Shown piece after piece: positions 13,384-23,418 of a stretch of 64,000 nt of DNA. Source of the stretch: Pholis gunnellus. Lineage: Eukaryota; Chordata; Actinopteri; Perciformes; Pholidae. The stretch lies in assembly GCA_910591455.2 (NCBI GenBank), contig OU342819.1, positions 19,398,262 to 19,462,261 of the forward strand, written 5' to 3'. The notes beneath the pieces were generated by a model. It was not told where the DNA came from, made no database searches, and saw only the letters and a list, made by a program, of their open reading frames with translations. Position 1 is the stretch's first letter, and each line of letters begins with the position of its first letter. The position numbers and the translations under genes were made by a program.

Positions 13384-14810
13384 TCAGTACTGTCGGTAAG
13401 GGTGCTCCCGGTAAGGCGTCTTGGCACCTCTGGAGGGGGGAGGGGCCTTCCCGGCAACTGTCCGCTGGGTCCCATTCCAGTCATCCTGGCCTGGAGAGGA
13501 CACACACACACACACGCACACACACACACAAAATAAACACATTTGGATTCAAACCACAACCAGATTTTTGTTAGAGGTGCCCGATGGGAGTTCACATTCA
13601 GTGTTTCTCACCAGACGTATTGTGTGATACTTAACATTTTAAATGCGATACGACATAAATACTTTTCATTTTGATCAATTCTAAAATGGGCATGTAAACT
13701 AAAACACACTCAATCACATGACACCATACAGCCACTAACAACACATGTCGGAGAACATTTATTCATGCCAAGTGTAAAAAATAGCAACAGTCCAGTATTT
13801 TTCTGGAATGCTATGATTAAATAATAAGCTTCCTTTAACTTTCCTGCTGTCTTGTTTTTAAATGTTTGAAGAGGTTACTGCGCGTGGCACTTTATTGTCA
13901 CAAATAGAGCATCTCGCTGTATTTTTATCTGCAGGTGAAAAGTAGCACCAGTCTCTCACATGACTGTGTGGAAGTGTGCGACTGTGTGCTGGGCTGTGAT
14001 GTCACACAGTCATGTGAGACGGGCCAGCTGAATCTATCACAAACATTACACATAAGTAGTGATGCAGTCACCCACGTTTATATTTATATATATAACCAAA
14101 TAAGTGGAATAACATGAAACCACTGGCAGGACAAGTAAACCAGGGACCGTCTCGTAAAAATATTGCTCAAAATCTCAACTGGGTGTCTTTAAAGATAACA
14201 GTTAATGGCTGTAAAATCTAATTATCTTTAGGATAAAGCTCCGAAAGGTCACGCATGGGGGCATTTTTAGAATTAAATTATTTGTATTCAAACCACCATG
14301 TGGAGAAATACTACATACTACTGTACTTTAAACTAACTTTCTTTTAAATCATATGTATATGCACACTTTTCATATTCTGTATCTGTATCAACAGTACAAA
14401 CTAGGTCATCTGTGCTGACAGTGAACAAAGTTCTTCCTCACCATATGACTCGTACGACTCTGTGCTCTCTCCGTGTCCGTAGTCGTAGTATTCTGGCTCT
14501 CTGATGGTCAAAAACAGGGCGAGAGAAAAAGAAGAAGAAGAAGAAAACTTCACTTTTAATCTTTGAAAAACATCAAGTAGCTGCTGACTGTGAATGTCTA
14601 GAGGGGGACGATTATTGGCTTCCACGAATAAGATCAAAGCGTGGCTCTCTAGCATGGAACATCTTAGTGCCGGCCATCCCAACCATGAAACATGAAGTAC
14701 CATCATCAGCGCTGAATTTGTGCAGAGTGGCTCAAAAAAAAAAAAAAAAAATGTTTCTGCTGCTCTCAAATCAATTTATGGCAAACGAGCAACCAGGCAA
14801 TGTGTGTGTG

Positions 14811-14854
<44 letters not shown>

Positions 14855-16601
14855 CTCTGTGAGAAGCAGGTGAAAACCAAAGAGACGTCTGATTCACTCA
14901 CGCCTGCGGCTGACTGTAATAGCTGTCGTATGACTCGTAGGCCGTGTCTGTGTAGCTCTCATCGTAGCCCTGGAGAGGGAAGGAAACAAGAGTGAGATTT
15001 AGGGAGAGGCTTGTTCATGATTCATGAATGTCAAGATGTCCCCAAAGCACTACGCTCGTACTAAAGCAGAGACGCGCTCCGCCTTGTGTCTCGAGCAGCG
15101 GGAATCACTTATTTCTGCGCTGACGGACCAGCAATCTCGAAGCTAACAAGAGGCGCCGAGAACAATCTCATCGAGAGGAGGGACGTGTCAAACCTCGACA
15201 GGAAGACTCCAACTTCAGTTTCAAATTATTCCTCACGTGTCTAATAATTACTTTTGTTACATCCCAATTAAAGCCGAAACATATCTTCTGTTGCATGATA
15301 ATATTTGTGCTGAGGACATATTAACTAAATGGATAAATTAAAGCTACCCTCCACTGGTTCTTGTACTCACATAATCCTCGTAGCCGTCATCGGCTGCAGC
15401 AGGGGTGTGCTGGTGGGGGGGTGGGTGCGCCATCCTCTGCGGGGGTCCGGACGCCGGGGGCCTGGCACGGGGTGCCGAGGCTCCCCTGGATGGTGCTACT
15501 GGGGGTCCTCCTCGGCCTGCTGGCACGCCCCTCGCTGCTCCACCTCTGGCTGGGCCGCCGCGAGCCACGCCTCCCCTGGCGGGAGCACCGCGGGGCGGCA
15601 TTCCCCGTCCCCTGAAGGAGAGCGCAGCAAGTTAATACGGCGAGATCATACTGGAAGGAACAGTTCTACATTCTGGGAAATATGCTCATTCGCTTTCCTA
15701 CCAAGAGTTCTACGAGAATATCAACACCATTCTCGTGCCTCGACGCGAAATATGAAGCTAAACCCAGTTAGGATCCAGTTAGCTTAGCATAAAGACTAGC
15801 AACAGATGGAAAGAGCTTGGCCGGCTCTGTCCAAAGGTAACAAAATCCGCACCATATAACCATAACAACGTGTTATTTGTGGGCTTTAAAGGTTTCGTTA
15901 CTCTTAGACAGAGCCAGGCCAAGCTGTTGCCCCATCTTCAGTCGTCCTGCTAAGCTAAGCTAAGCTAACTGCCTACTGGCTCCAGCCACATTATTTACTG
16001 TCAGGACATGCGAGTGGTGTTGAGCTTCTCATCTAATTTGCAGCAAGATAGCCAAAACAAACAAACACTTGTTTGCTCTTCCATTAGAAAGTGTATTAAC
16101 ACTTTTAAGGCCTTTACACAAAGCTTCAAATCGCAGCACGACCAACTACCAGGATCCTATTAACCCATGGAAGTGTTAAAGTCTGTCTGAATTACGCGGA
16201 GTATATGTCTCAGGCTTTTGTTGTGAAAAGGTAAGAACGGCGCTGCCTTTGTCAAAGTTGCAGGGAGGCATAAAGTTTGCCGTCTTGTTTGGGACTCCGG
16301 AGCCTCGCTGTTGTGGTAAACTGACTGTTTACATTCTTACCAAAGGAACTAAACATGAACCTACACTTCACGGAGGAATTGGACTTTTGTGTGAGACCCG
16401 CTATCGGTTTAGATCGCTTGATGTTTCCTCGTATCTGTATGTGCTTCCTCAACATAACTTTACCAAAACTACACATTAGACAGTAAATATAATGCTGCTT
16501 CAAGGCTTACTCGGCATTCTCACTGATGCAAAGATATGGTAACGGATGAACAACAGTGTCTTTCTATTTCTTCAGCGACCTAGCAGCGGAACATGAGAAA
16601 C

Positions 16602-16696
<95 letters not shown>

Positions 16697-16842
16697 GCAT
16701 CTCCACACCTGTGTGCTCCACCAGGAGGCACTCCGCGGCCCCTGACCGGAGGGCCCCCCCGGACTCTGACACCGTGCTCCTGGCCTCCGTTCAGGTAGCC
16801 CATCTCCATGAACTGCTCTTGGCAGATATCATCCATCATATC

Positions 16843-16884
<42 letters not shown>

Positions 16885-19701
16885 GAAGAAAGTAAAAAGA
16901 AGAGAGAGTTAGAAACAGGAGCATGTGACTTGGGGGGGGAGTAAGGGCGCACATATGAAAAGCAAAGGAAGGGGGAGAAAAGGACGCAGTGAGTAAGAAC
17001 GAGTGATGGAAAGAAAAAGAGTGAAACACAATTACAGAGCTGCACACAACACGGCATCTTAATGGCTACCAGGACGAGTGGAAGAAAAAGTCTCGGTGCC
17101 AGTGACTCAGTGTTAAAGAGGAGAGGGTGTGGAGGTGTGGAGGTGTGTGTGTGTGGGGGGGGGGGTTGGAAAGCATCCATCCACACTCCCCGTCTTCCTG
17201 TGTCTCTCCGTGAAGCACAAAACGTAAATCACTTTCTCCCTGCTCCTCTCGACAGGTCTGGTGTGACTGCATCAACGTTGACATTATTACATCCCCAAAA
17301 AAAGAACTAAACAATAAGTTGGTCCGGATTAGTGAGGCTGCCTGTCTGAGCAGCACAAATCCTGGAAACACAATCCGCCGTCTCTCTTCGGGGAGCAACG
17401 GCAGAAAGGGCTGCGCTGTGACCCGATCAATTCTTGCTCATAAATCAGTCCCCAGGAAATGGTGACCGAGCTCCAACGATGGAGAAAAAAGAAGCGTTGG
17501 GGGGGGGGGGGGGGGGGGGGATCAGGTGGATACCGAAATATGCGACGCAGACGACAGCTTTCAATTCATCTGCAGCAAACAAACACGAGCCACTTGACTG
17601 ATTAGAAATTCATCTCAGCCGGGGAGCAGCGCGACCGCAGCTGCATTTAAAAAGCCCGACAAGGTGACACGTCTTTACCCATCAAGCGTTTAGATGAATG
17701 AAGTTTCTGCAGACGGTGTATTCTACAGAAACTACAGACATGGAAAAAAGGGGATCAAGGCCGGGCTTTTTGCATTTACATTTGCAGACAGCGATACATA
17801 TATAAATACAAAAAATAAAGATGAGGAAGAACAAAAGCCTTCTGAAATACCTGCGGTGCAGTGCAGGTAATACATAAAACATTTTTACCAACAAATCACA
17901 TCCTGCCATTTTCTGCGACGGCATTTATTAAAATATAGCCAGCTTCCAAATCAAGGTCTGACAGATTATGGCTTTAAATTGTAACGACAGCTTCTGCAGG
18001 GGACTGTTTTATTATTTATCTTTTTACATAACGCAACCGGTTCATCAGCCCATTCACCTCGCCTTTGAGGCTCTCTTCTATAGCACCCTGCACACTAATT
18101 AGCAATGCGTGGGCATCCATTGGCCCCTGATCGGAGCCATTGTTAGAGCAGCAGGCTGGCTTTGGCCCGCGCTCAACAGACTCTCAGCATAAAGCTGATA
18201 AAGTGAGCCGAGGCCACGCGGGGTGAACTCTGCCACGTATCTGTCTGAGAGCCCGACGTCTCCGAGCTGATTCTCACCGAAAAATCGGACTCCGTTAAAG
18301 ACACAAGCCAGACGAGGGGGGGGGGGTGTAACCCTGCTAACACAGCGACAGCAACCAGACTCCTCCTCTTAAAGGGAGACACTACAGGTGGAAAGGGTTA
18401 AAAGAAAATAATAATAACTGATAGATTTCGCCATTAAACTTCCCCACATAGTTAAGGAAGTCATTTTTAGCATTGCAAGTTTTCTGAAATGTTATGTTTA
18501 AATTTGCAAATTTGGCATTCTCTTGTTAGATTTGTGCAAATTTGCACACATTTCAAGTCTGAAACAAATGTCTGAACATTGCCAGGTTCAAAATTCTTGT
18601 TTCATTTTGTTAGAGTCAGGAAAATCTCTTTTTATCACTCCATAAATCAGGAAATACTGTCAACAGCCTTCAAACAAATCAATGTTGGCAATATTCTTAG
18701 GAATAGATTGTTCTATGAATCAGGCTATGAATTAATGAAATGAGGTTTCTCAACCTTTTCACCCTAATTTCAGCTTCTCCATTGTGACAATTTGGTGTTT
18801 TCTTCTTTCTCTTACGTGAAAGTGATCCAAAAGTTTGAGGTTGAGGCTGTTAATATCAAATCAAATAAATAGATTCAGCAATTAGTAGAGTTAATATTTG
18901 GCAGATTAGTTCGATAATGAGAGTTCAATTTGTAAGGTTAAGTGGTCAACTCATCAATTAGTTGACGGGCAGAAGACAACTCAAATCTTAATACCAATTT
19001 AACCATTTTCATCAGGCAATTTGCTGTAACAAATAAAGATCAGCTTGGATTTACATCTTTAGAATAAGTAATCACTTTAGCCTTTGTTAGCTTGCAGCGA
19101 GTGTCAATATTGTGGACATTTTACCGGCTAAATGATGAACCGAATACAAAATAAAACAGGCTAGTTAACGGCGTAACCTCATTGTTAGTTACAACGAGAC
19201 ACACAAGCACACAAAAGAGTCAGACTCACTGGAAACAGGAACTTCTTGACCTCCTCCATGGCGTGCGCCATGCGCAGGTAAGCCTCTGGCACGGGGGCGA
19301 ACACCTCGATGAACACGTGCAGCTCCATGGACAGGTGGGCGTACTTGGGCTCGCCGCCTTTCCTCAGCCCCTCCTCCTGAGACGAGAGGGCGACAGCGCA
19401 GAGGTGTCAGGGAGTCAAAGAGAAGTGAGTCACGCAGCGAGGAGTAATGGTGTTTCAGTCCGCCTGGTGTGGTGCTTCCCTTCCTTTATACGGCTTGATG
19501 ATTACATCAAAGCGGTGGATAACGGGTTTTAGCGTGACAACCCCGAAGAACCCTGGGACAGATGTGCGGCGAGCGGACGCCCTTGGCTCCGCGTCGACGC
19601 TACACTGCCAGTTGATGCCATCTGGCCTGACACCCCTTCTCAAGTAGAGGCCAGATGTGTCATGGCTTCAGGTGCCCTTCTCACAAGTGTGAACCCACCA
19701 G

Positions 19702-19740
<39 letters not shown>

Positions 19741-22700
19741 CTTGGATTTGTCTCTCATGGATCCTTTGCCCAGCACGGAGATCTTGGCTCCGGTCTCTTC
19801 CTGCAGACGTTTGATTGTGTTGCCCTGAGGCCCCAAAATCTTCCCCACGAAATTGAACTAACGGAAACACAAAAAAAGAACAAAATCAGCCAGCCAATCA
19901 ACGCAGAGGCAAAGTTTAACACCCAGAGAGTGAAGGAGCGATTCACTGCCGGGTTGGGGGGGGGGGGGGGGGGGGGGGGGTCTTGTTGCACATACTGCAG
20001 CCTTAAGTGGTAGATTTAGCAGAGGAGGTCGATATGAGCCCCCGAGGGCTGGAACACCGTCAATTACTATTCACTCCAATCATCCGAGCACTGAGCCGGA
20101 ACTAACTCGTGATCAAATCCTGCGTCCTGTACCTCCTCAATCTTTGCACAAAGTAATCATGTATGGACGTGTGCTACAATTAGCTGTCATTGCCGAGCAC
20201 ATTTAGCAAAGAGTCGCCCCAAAGCAGGCTGTAAAAGCTGAACTGTGTCATCCCCGATGCAGCGGACTCATGTACCGATTAAACCCAAGTCTGCCAAACT
20301 AAGACGGGCTTTCAGGAGATCAGAGGGCCGTGTCACTGCACATGCCAGACTCCTACATCATATCGATCCGATGCTCGAGATCGGGCAGCGTCTGTGCATC
20401 TTAGTCTTGTTCAAATGTTGTGATAAACACGCTAAATCCTAAATGTAACTGCCGCCACATAAACGTGGACGTGACACAAACTGATGCACTTAAACGTTAA
20501 CATGCAAATGCGATGCATTGTGGGAGTTTTACAGGACTGTTTACACCCTCACGTGTCATAAACCGTCATCCTAAAATCACCAAATGTGTGAGTCCGATAC
20601 AGATTGAACTGATGTGGATGAATACACCTGAGGTTACGCCATAAAGCGAGACTTCACCCTGAATGGAAATATTTGCAGAAGATCCAATCTTCTGCACTCA
20701 GTGTGGGTTACACTGCGCTATGTAGAGCCATCCTAATCATGGTAATATTAACATTTTGATCCTTTTTGTGATATTTTTCAAACACGCCAGTATTGTCTGT
20801 AATTATACTCTGGAGCTTAAGGATCAAGGTTGAGAGGAGTCATTTGAGACTCCCAAGTAACCCCGTGGCTCCGTGTAATTGAAACCCAGCTGCAGGATGA
20901 ATTAAATCGAGAAGGGTTCATGGTGGAGAAAAGAAAAAGAAGAGGAGGCAAAAGAAAGCTCACCTTCGGGTACTGTTTGACAGGTATGAGCACCCGTTCC
21001 TTAAGTTTGATGTTCTTTGTTGTGAAAAGGTCCAGGTATGCTTCTGCCTCCTTTTTAGTCTCGCCTTTCTGGATTCTATCGATTTCTAGAAGAGGAGAGG
21101 AATCGTTTCAGGCACAGTGTTGCATGCAATCAAAACAGGATTCAGAGGAGGCGAAGCACAGCGACGAGGAGGCTTTATGTGCACTTACATTATTAAGTAG
21201 GCATAGATTTGCAGGTCATACTGTGTTAAGGTTCTAACTTGAAAATTAACTATTTTTTTAGACACGCAAGTTATCTTAGAAAATCCTAAGAAACATCTGT
21301 CCAATTCTGTCATTCAGTCCAATTTTGGCCTGATTTACACTGAGCCAATCAGAGTTGACCGGGTGCATCAAGGTGAACACAAGATGATGAGCTTCATTTA
21401 GCACATTGTGGACATTTGTATTGTCCAACATCCTGAATAGAGCTGAAACAGTTAATCAATCCATCAACTTTGATGATCAGATCACCGTTTAACTCAAAAA
21501 ATCTCCAAACAATCTCTGCTTGCAGCTCCTTCAACGTGTTGCTCGTCTGACATTGGAAACGTAATCTCTTTGTTTTGGTTTTTGGGACTGCTGATCACAC
21601 AGAGATGAGACACGTGGAGACGTCACCTTGGGCTCTGTGAACTTGGCAACACAGCATTATAATATCGATATCATGATGTAAGGCTGGATATCGACCTCGA
21701 TCTTGGGTCTCGTAATATGGCATAAGTGAATTACAGTAAAGTCAACCAGACTGTTCTATTATGTGCCTTTACTGACTGTCATTATATCCACATTACTGAT
21801 GATTATTCAACAGAAATCTCAGTGTAAATATTTTGTAAAAGCACAAATAATCAACCCAACAATATCGTCGCAATATCGATAGTTATGTGGTCAAATATCG
21901 TGACATTGGTTTTCTCTGTATCATCATTAATGAACATTTTTTGTCACTACTTCTAAACTAAATAAATAATCAAGAAAATAATCGTAAAACCAATCAATAA
22001 TGAAAAGTAATCTTAAACCGCAGCTTCAATCCACAAAAACGTGCAGTTTTCACGGCTTCATTTTTGAGAAGTAGCCATCAGCTCTTCCTTTCACACCTCC
22101 TGTCACATCAGCAGCACCAGAGCACCACCACATCACCCCATCTCAAAACCGTGACCACTCCAGAGCCTGAGATGTGCAAAACCCTGTCAGCTTCACCACA
22201 GACTACCAGCTGCAGTTCTAAGGGGGCTCAGTCGATTGTCAAACCGTGGGAGCCCACAGCACCCAGTGGTCTCACTAGGTCATTCTCACTTTCAATTGCA
22301 GGCATGTCACCTAGATATAGTGCACGTCCTGTTCAAACAAGGAGTCCAGCTGAACCAGAGGTGCCGGAGATACTGGACCGGAGCAGCATGCAAGAACCAG
22401 CTTTGCAGAAAAGAAAATCACTGACAGTCTCCGGGAGAGCACATGGGCAATGCTGACATAACTAAAATAATCATTTCACCAGCAGCTTCCAGCACTTAAT
22501 ATCTACCTCATTATCTCCTAATGTTGCATTTTTTATTTCTATACACTGCACTCAGTAGGGACTTTATGGCCATTCTATGCTACCTCCTGGAACACCAGGA
22601 CATACAACAGTATCATGTTATTATCATAAGAAGTCATATTATAATAAAAATACACTGTAAATAGGAATAGACGACCACAGAGAAATACCCCCCCCCCCCC

Positions 22701-23367
22701 CCCCGACCCGTCTCACAGGACAGCAGCCCCGGAGCTGCCAAGGCTGCAGCCTCTTCTTGCTCAAGGACACTTCAGCCGCGGGGTACTTGAAGGTCTCCCG
22801 TCCCATCACTACGACGCCGCCTCTCGGCTGATAAAGTAGCGGGGTGACCCCGGTCACGGATGCTGGCGCACATTCATTGTAGCATGCTGCGCATCGCACC
22901 TGCCGCACGTTGAAGTCAACAGGAGGACTCGGCAACAAAACAACCGTTTGTGCGCAAAAGAGTCACAAACGTCGCACGAGGAGGATATTATTGAGCTGAA
23001 TCGTTATTTAAAGTGTCTCCCTCTGTGGTGTTGATAGCTTTTTAATTTTTTTTATTTTTTGCAATCTCAAGACACCATCATCCAATAAACTCCTGCACAC
23101 ATCTGTGAACGGACCAGTCCACGTCCCGTCCGTCCCGCAAACACATGCCAATCACTGCGCGGAGGTGTGCCGTTTATTTTTGGGTGCGTTCACGAGCATG
23201 CCCCCCCCCCCCCCCTCTTCAACTTAAGGCATGAAACCACAAAATAAACACCCATAAAAAATGGACTTTTTACCTGCGTTTAAAAGTTTCATGGCGTGCG
23301 TAAACGACGAGTCCAGGCTGTCCTTCTCCGCCAGCAGCTCGGGGAGATATTTGTCGTCGTTCTCCAT
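13384..23367 (-). CDS. khdrbs1: KH domain-containing RNA-binding signal transduction protein 1 (Sam68)
   Basis: STAR-family nuclear RNA-binding protein that binds U/A-rich RNA, regulates alternative splicing and is a Src-family kinase substrate (family knowledge). Coding exons on the minus strand: 23367-23274, 21085-20964, 19857-19741, 19376-19230, 16842-16709, 15611-15371, 14969-14902, 14500-14442, 13490-13384. The sum is 1089 nt, 362 aa, with consistent phases and GT-AG junctions. Seen: QUA1 start MENDDKYLPEL; KH domain from about residue 73 (FNFVGKILGPQG, with the GPQG loop; KISVLGKGSMRDK); QUA2 DMMDDICQEQF; RG-rich region about 184-262; Tyr-rich tail (EYYDYGHGE); C-terminal NLS ending REHPYRQY. 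The tail distinguishes khdrbs1 from khdrbs2/3. The start is the first ATG after an in-frame TGA at 23418-23416; the product lacks the long N-terminal Pro/RG region of mammalian Sam68. Teleosts may carry a and b copies; I cannot say which this is. Confidence 0.95.
13501..13530. repeat. (CA)n microsatellite against the exon-9 acceptor of khdrbs1
   Basis: CA repeat with one G interruption on the plus strand, therefore (UG)n on the khdrbs1 transcript. It is followed by only CCUCUCCAG before exon 9 begins at 13490, so it occupies the place of much of the polypyrimidine tract. Confidence 0.95.
13954..14019. other. perfect 17-bp inverted repeat in khdrbs1 intron 8
   Basis: TCTCACATGACTGTGTG at 13954-13970 is followed, after a 32-nt spacer, by its exact reverse complement at 14003-14019. 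Either strand can fold into a stable hairpin. It lies in the intron between exons 8 and 9, clear of both splice sites. No flanking duplication or known transposon family was recognised. Confidence 0.85.
14801..14850. repeat. (TG)n microsatellite downstream of the exon-7 donor of khdrbs1
   Basis: TG repeat with a small GAGA interruption near its start. On the khdrbs1 transcript it is (CA)n beginning about 50 nt after the exon-7 donor at 14901-14900. Confidence 0.95.
15661..16052. mobile_element. palindromic MITE-like element in khdrbs1 intron 5
   Basis: The two halves are diverged reverse complements. The left half carries agttagcttagcataaagac, gcttggc and ggctctgtccaaaggtaac; the right half carries cttagacagagccaggccaag and the run taagctaagctaagctaactg. 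Centre is near 15865. No coding capacity. From general knowledge this hairpin family is abundant in percomorph introns. It is about 50 nt upstream of exon 6 on the transcript, so it may affect folding near that acceptor. Confidence 0.75.
16604..16692. repeat. (TG)n microsatellite, 89 nt, just after the exon-5 donor of khdrbs1
   Basis: Uninterrupted TG repeat on the plus strand, hence (CA)n on the khdrbs1 transcript starting about 17 nt after the exon-5 donor (16708-16707). CA repeats are known binding sites for hnRNP L. Confidence 0.97.
16845..16881. repeat. (AC)n microsatellite running into the exon-5 acceptor of khdrbs1
   Basis: 37-nt AC repeat on the plus strand, hence (GU)n on the transcript. 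It continues directly into the UAG acceptor of exon 5 (exon begins at 16842) with no separate pyrimidine tract. UG repeats are established binding sites for TDP-43. Confidence 0.97.
17499..17520. repeat. 22-nt poly-G tract in khdrbs1 intron 4
   Basis: Uninterrupted G run on the plus strand, poly-C on the khdrbs1 transcript. Length may be unreliable in the assembly. Confidence 0.9.
19703..19737. repeat. (TG)n microsatellite touching the exon-3 donor of khdrbs1
   Basis: 35-nt TG repeat on the plus strand. On the transcript the exon-3 donor reads GUAA and then runs straight into (CA)n, so the repeat begins at about intron position +4/+5, within the U1-binding zone. Confidence 0.97.
19956..19980. 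repeat. 25-nt poly-G tract in khdrbs1 intron 2
   Basis: Uninterrupted G run, poly-C in transcript sense, about 100 nt upstream of the exon-3 acceptor. Confidence 0.9.
21441..22031. mobile_element. nested dispersed repeats in khdrbs1 intron 1
   Basis: An outer element starts at about 21441 (gagctgaaacagttaatcaatc; cacc ttgggctctgtgaac) and resumes to about 22031 (aataatcaagaaaataatcg; ccgcagcttcaatc). Between them, about 21658-21925, lies a second element rich in ATATCGATATC and CAATATCGTCGCAATATCGATA. Both are recognised from general knowledge as common fish MITE-like families. The nesting implies that the inner element inserted second. Boundaries are approximate. Confidence 0.65.
22688..22704. 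repeat. 17-nt poly-C tract
   Basis: Uninterrupted C run on the plus strand in khdrbs1 intron 1 (poly-G in transcript sense). A further C run lies near 23201-23215. Confidence 0.85.
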
Positions 23368-23418
23368 TTTGAGTTTGGATGGGGGGTGGGGGTGGTGGTA
23401 GTGGGGTGGGGGGAGTCA
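23368..23418 (-). promoter_or_regulatory. khdrbs1 5' leader with in-frame proline-rich remnant
   Basis: Reading in the khdrbs1 frame from the TGA at 23418-23416 down to the ATG at 23367, the codons give LPPPHYHHPHPPSKLK followed by the start Met. Mammalian Sam68 has a Pro-rich segment ending in VK directly before the equivalent Met-Glu. The stop prevents its use if the transcript is contiguous here. Further upstream the leader is strongly T-rich (about 23430-23477). Confidence 0.6.

Noticed and set aside
16714..16719. Alternative donor CCTCCTG|GTGGAG within khdrbs1 exon 5
   Set aside because: Its phase does not match exon 6, whereas CACACAG|GTGTGG joins in frame to give HRGRGMPPRG.
22064..22456. 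130-codon Ser/Pro/Thr-rich open frame on the plus strand inside khdrbs1 intron 1
   Set aside because: No family recognised and antisense to khdrbs1. It could be a decayed transposon or pseudogene fragment; a protein search would decide, but nothing here supports a gene.
22639..22938. 99-codon open frame on the minus strand
   Set aside because: Ends in a poly-G-encoded glycine run, and the plus-strand phrase cttgctcaaggacacttcagc looks like a dispersed repeat. Not joined to any gene.
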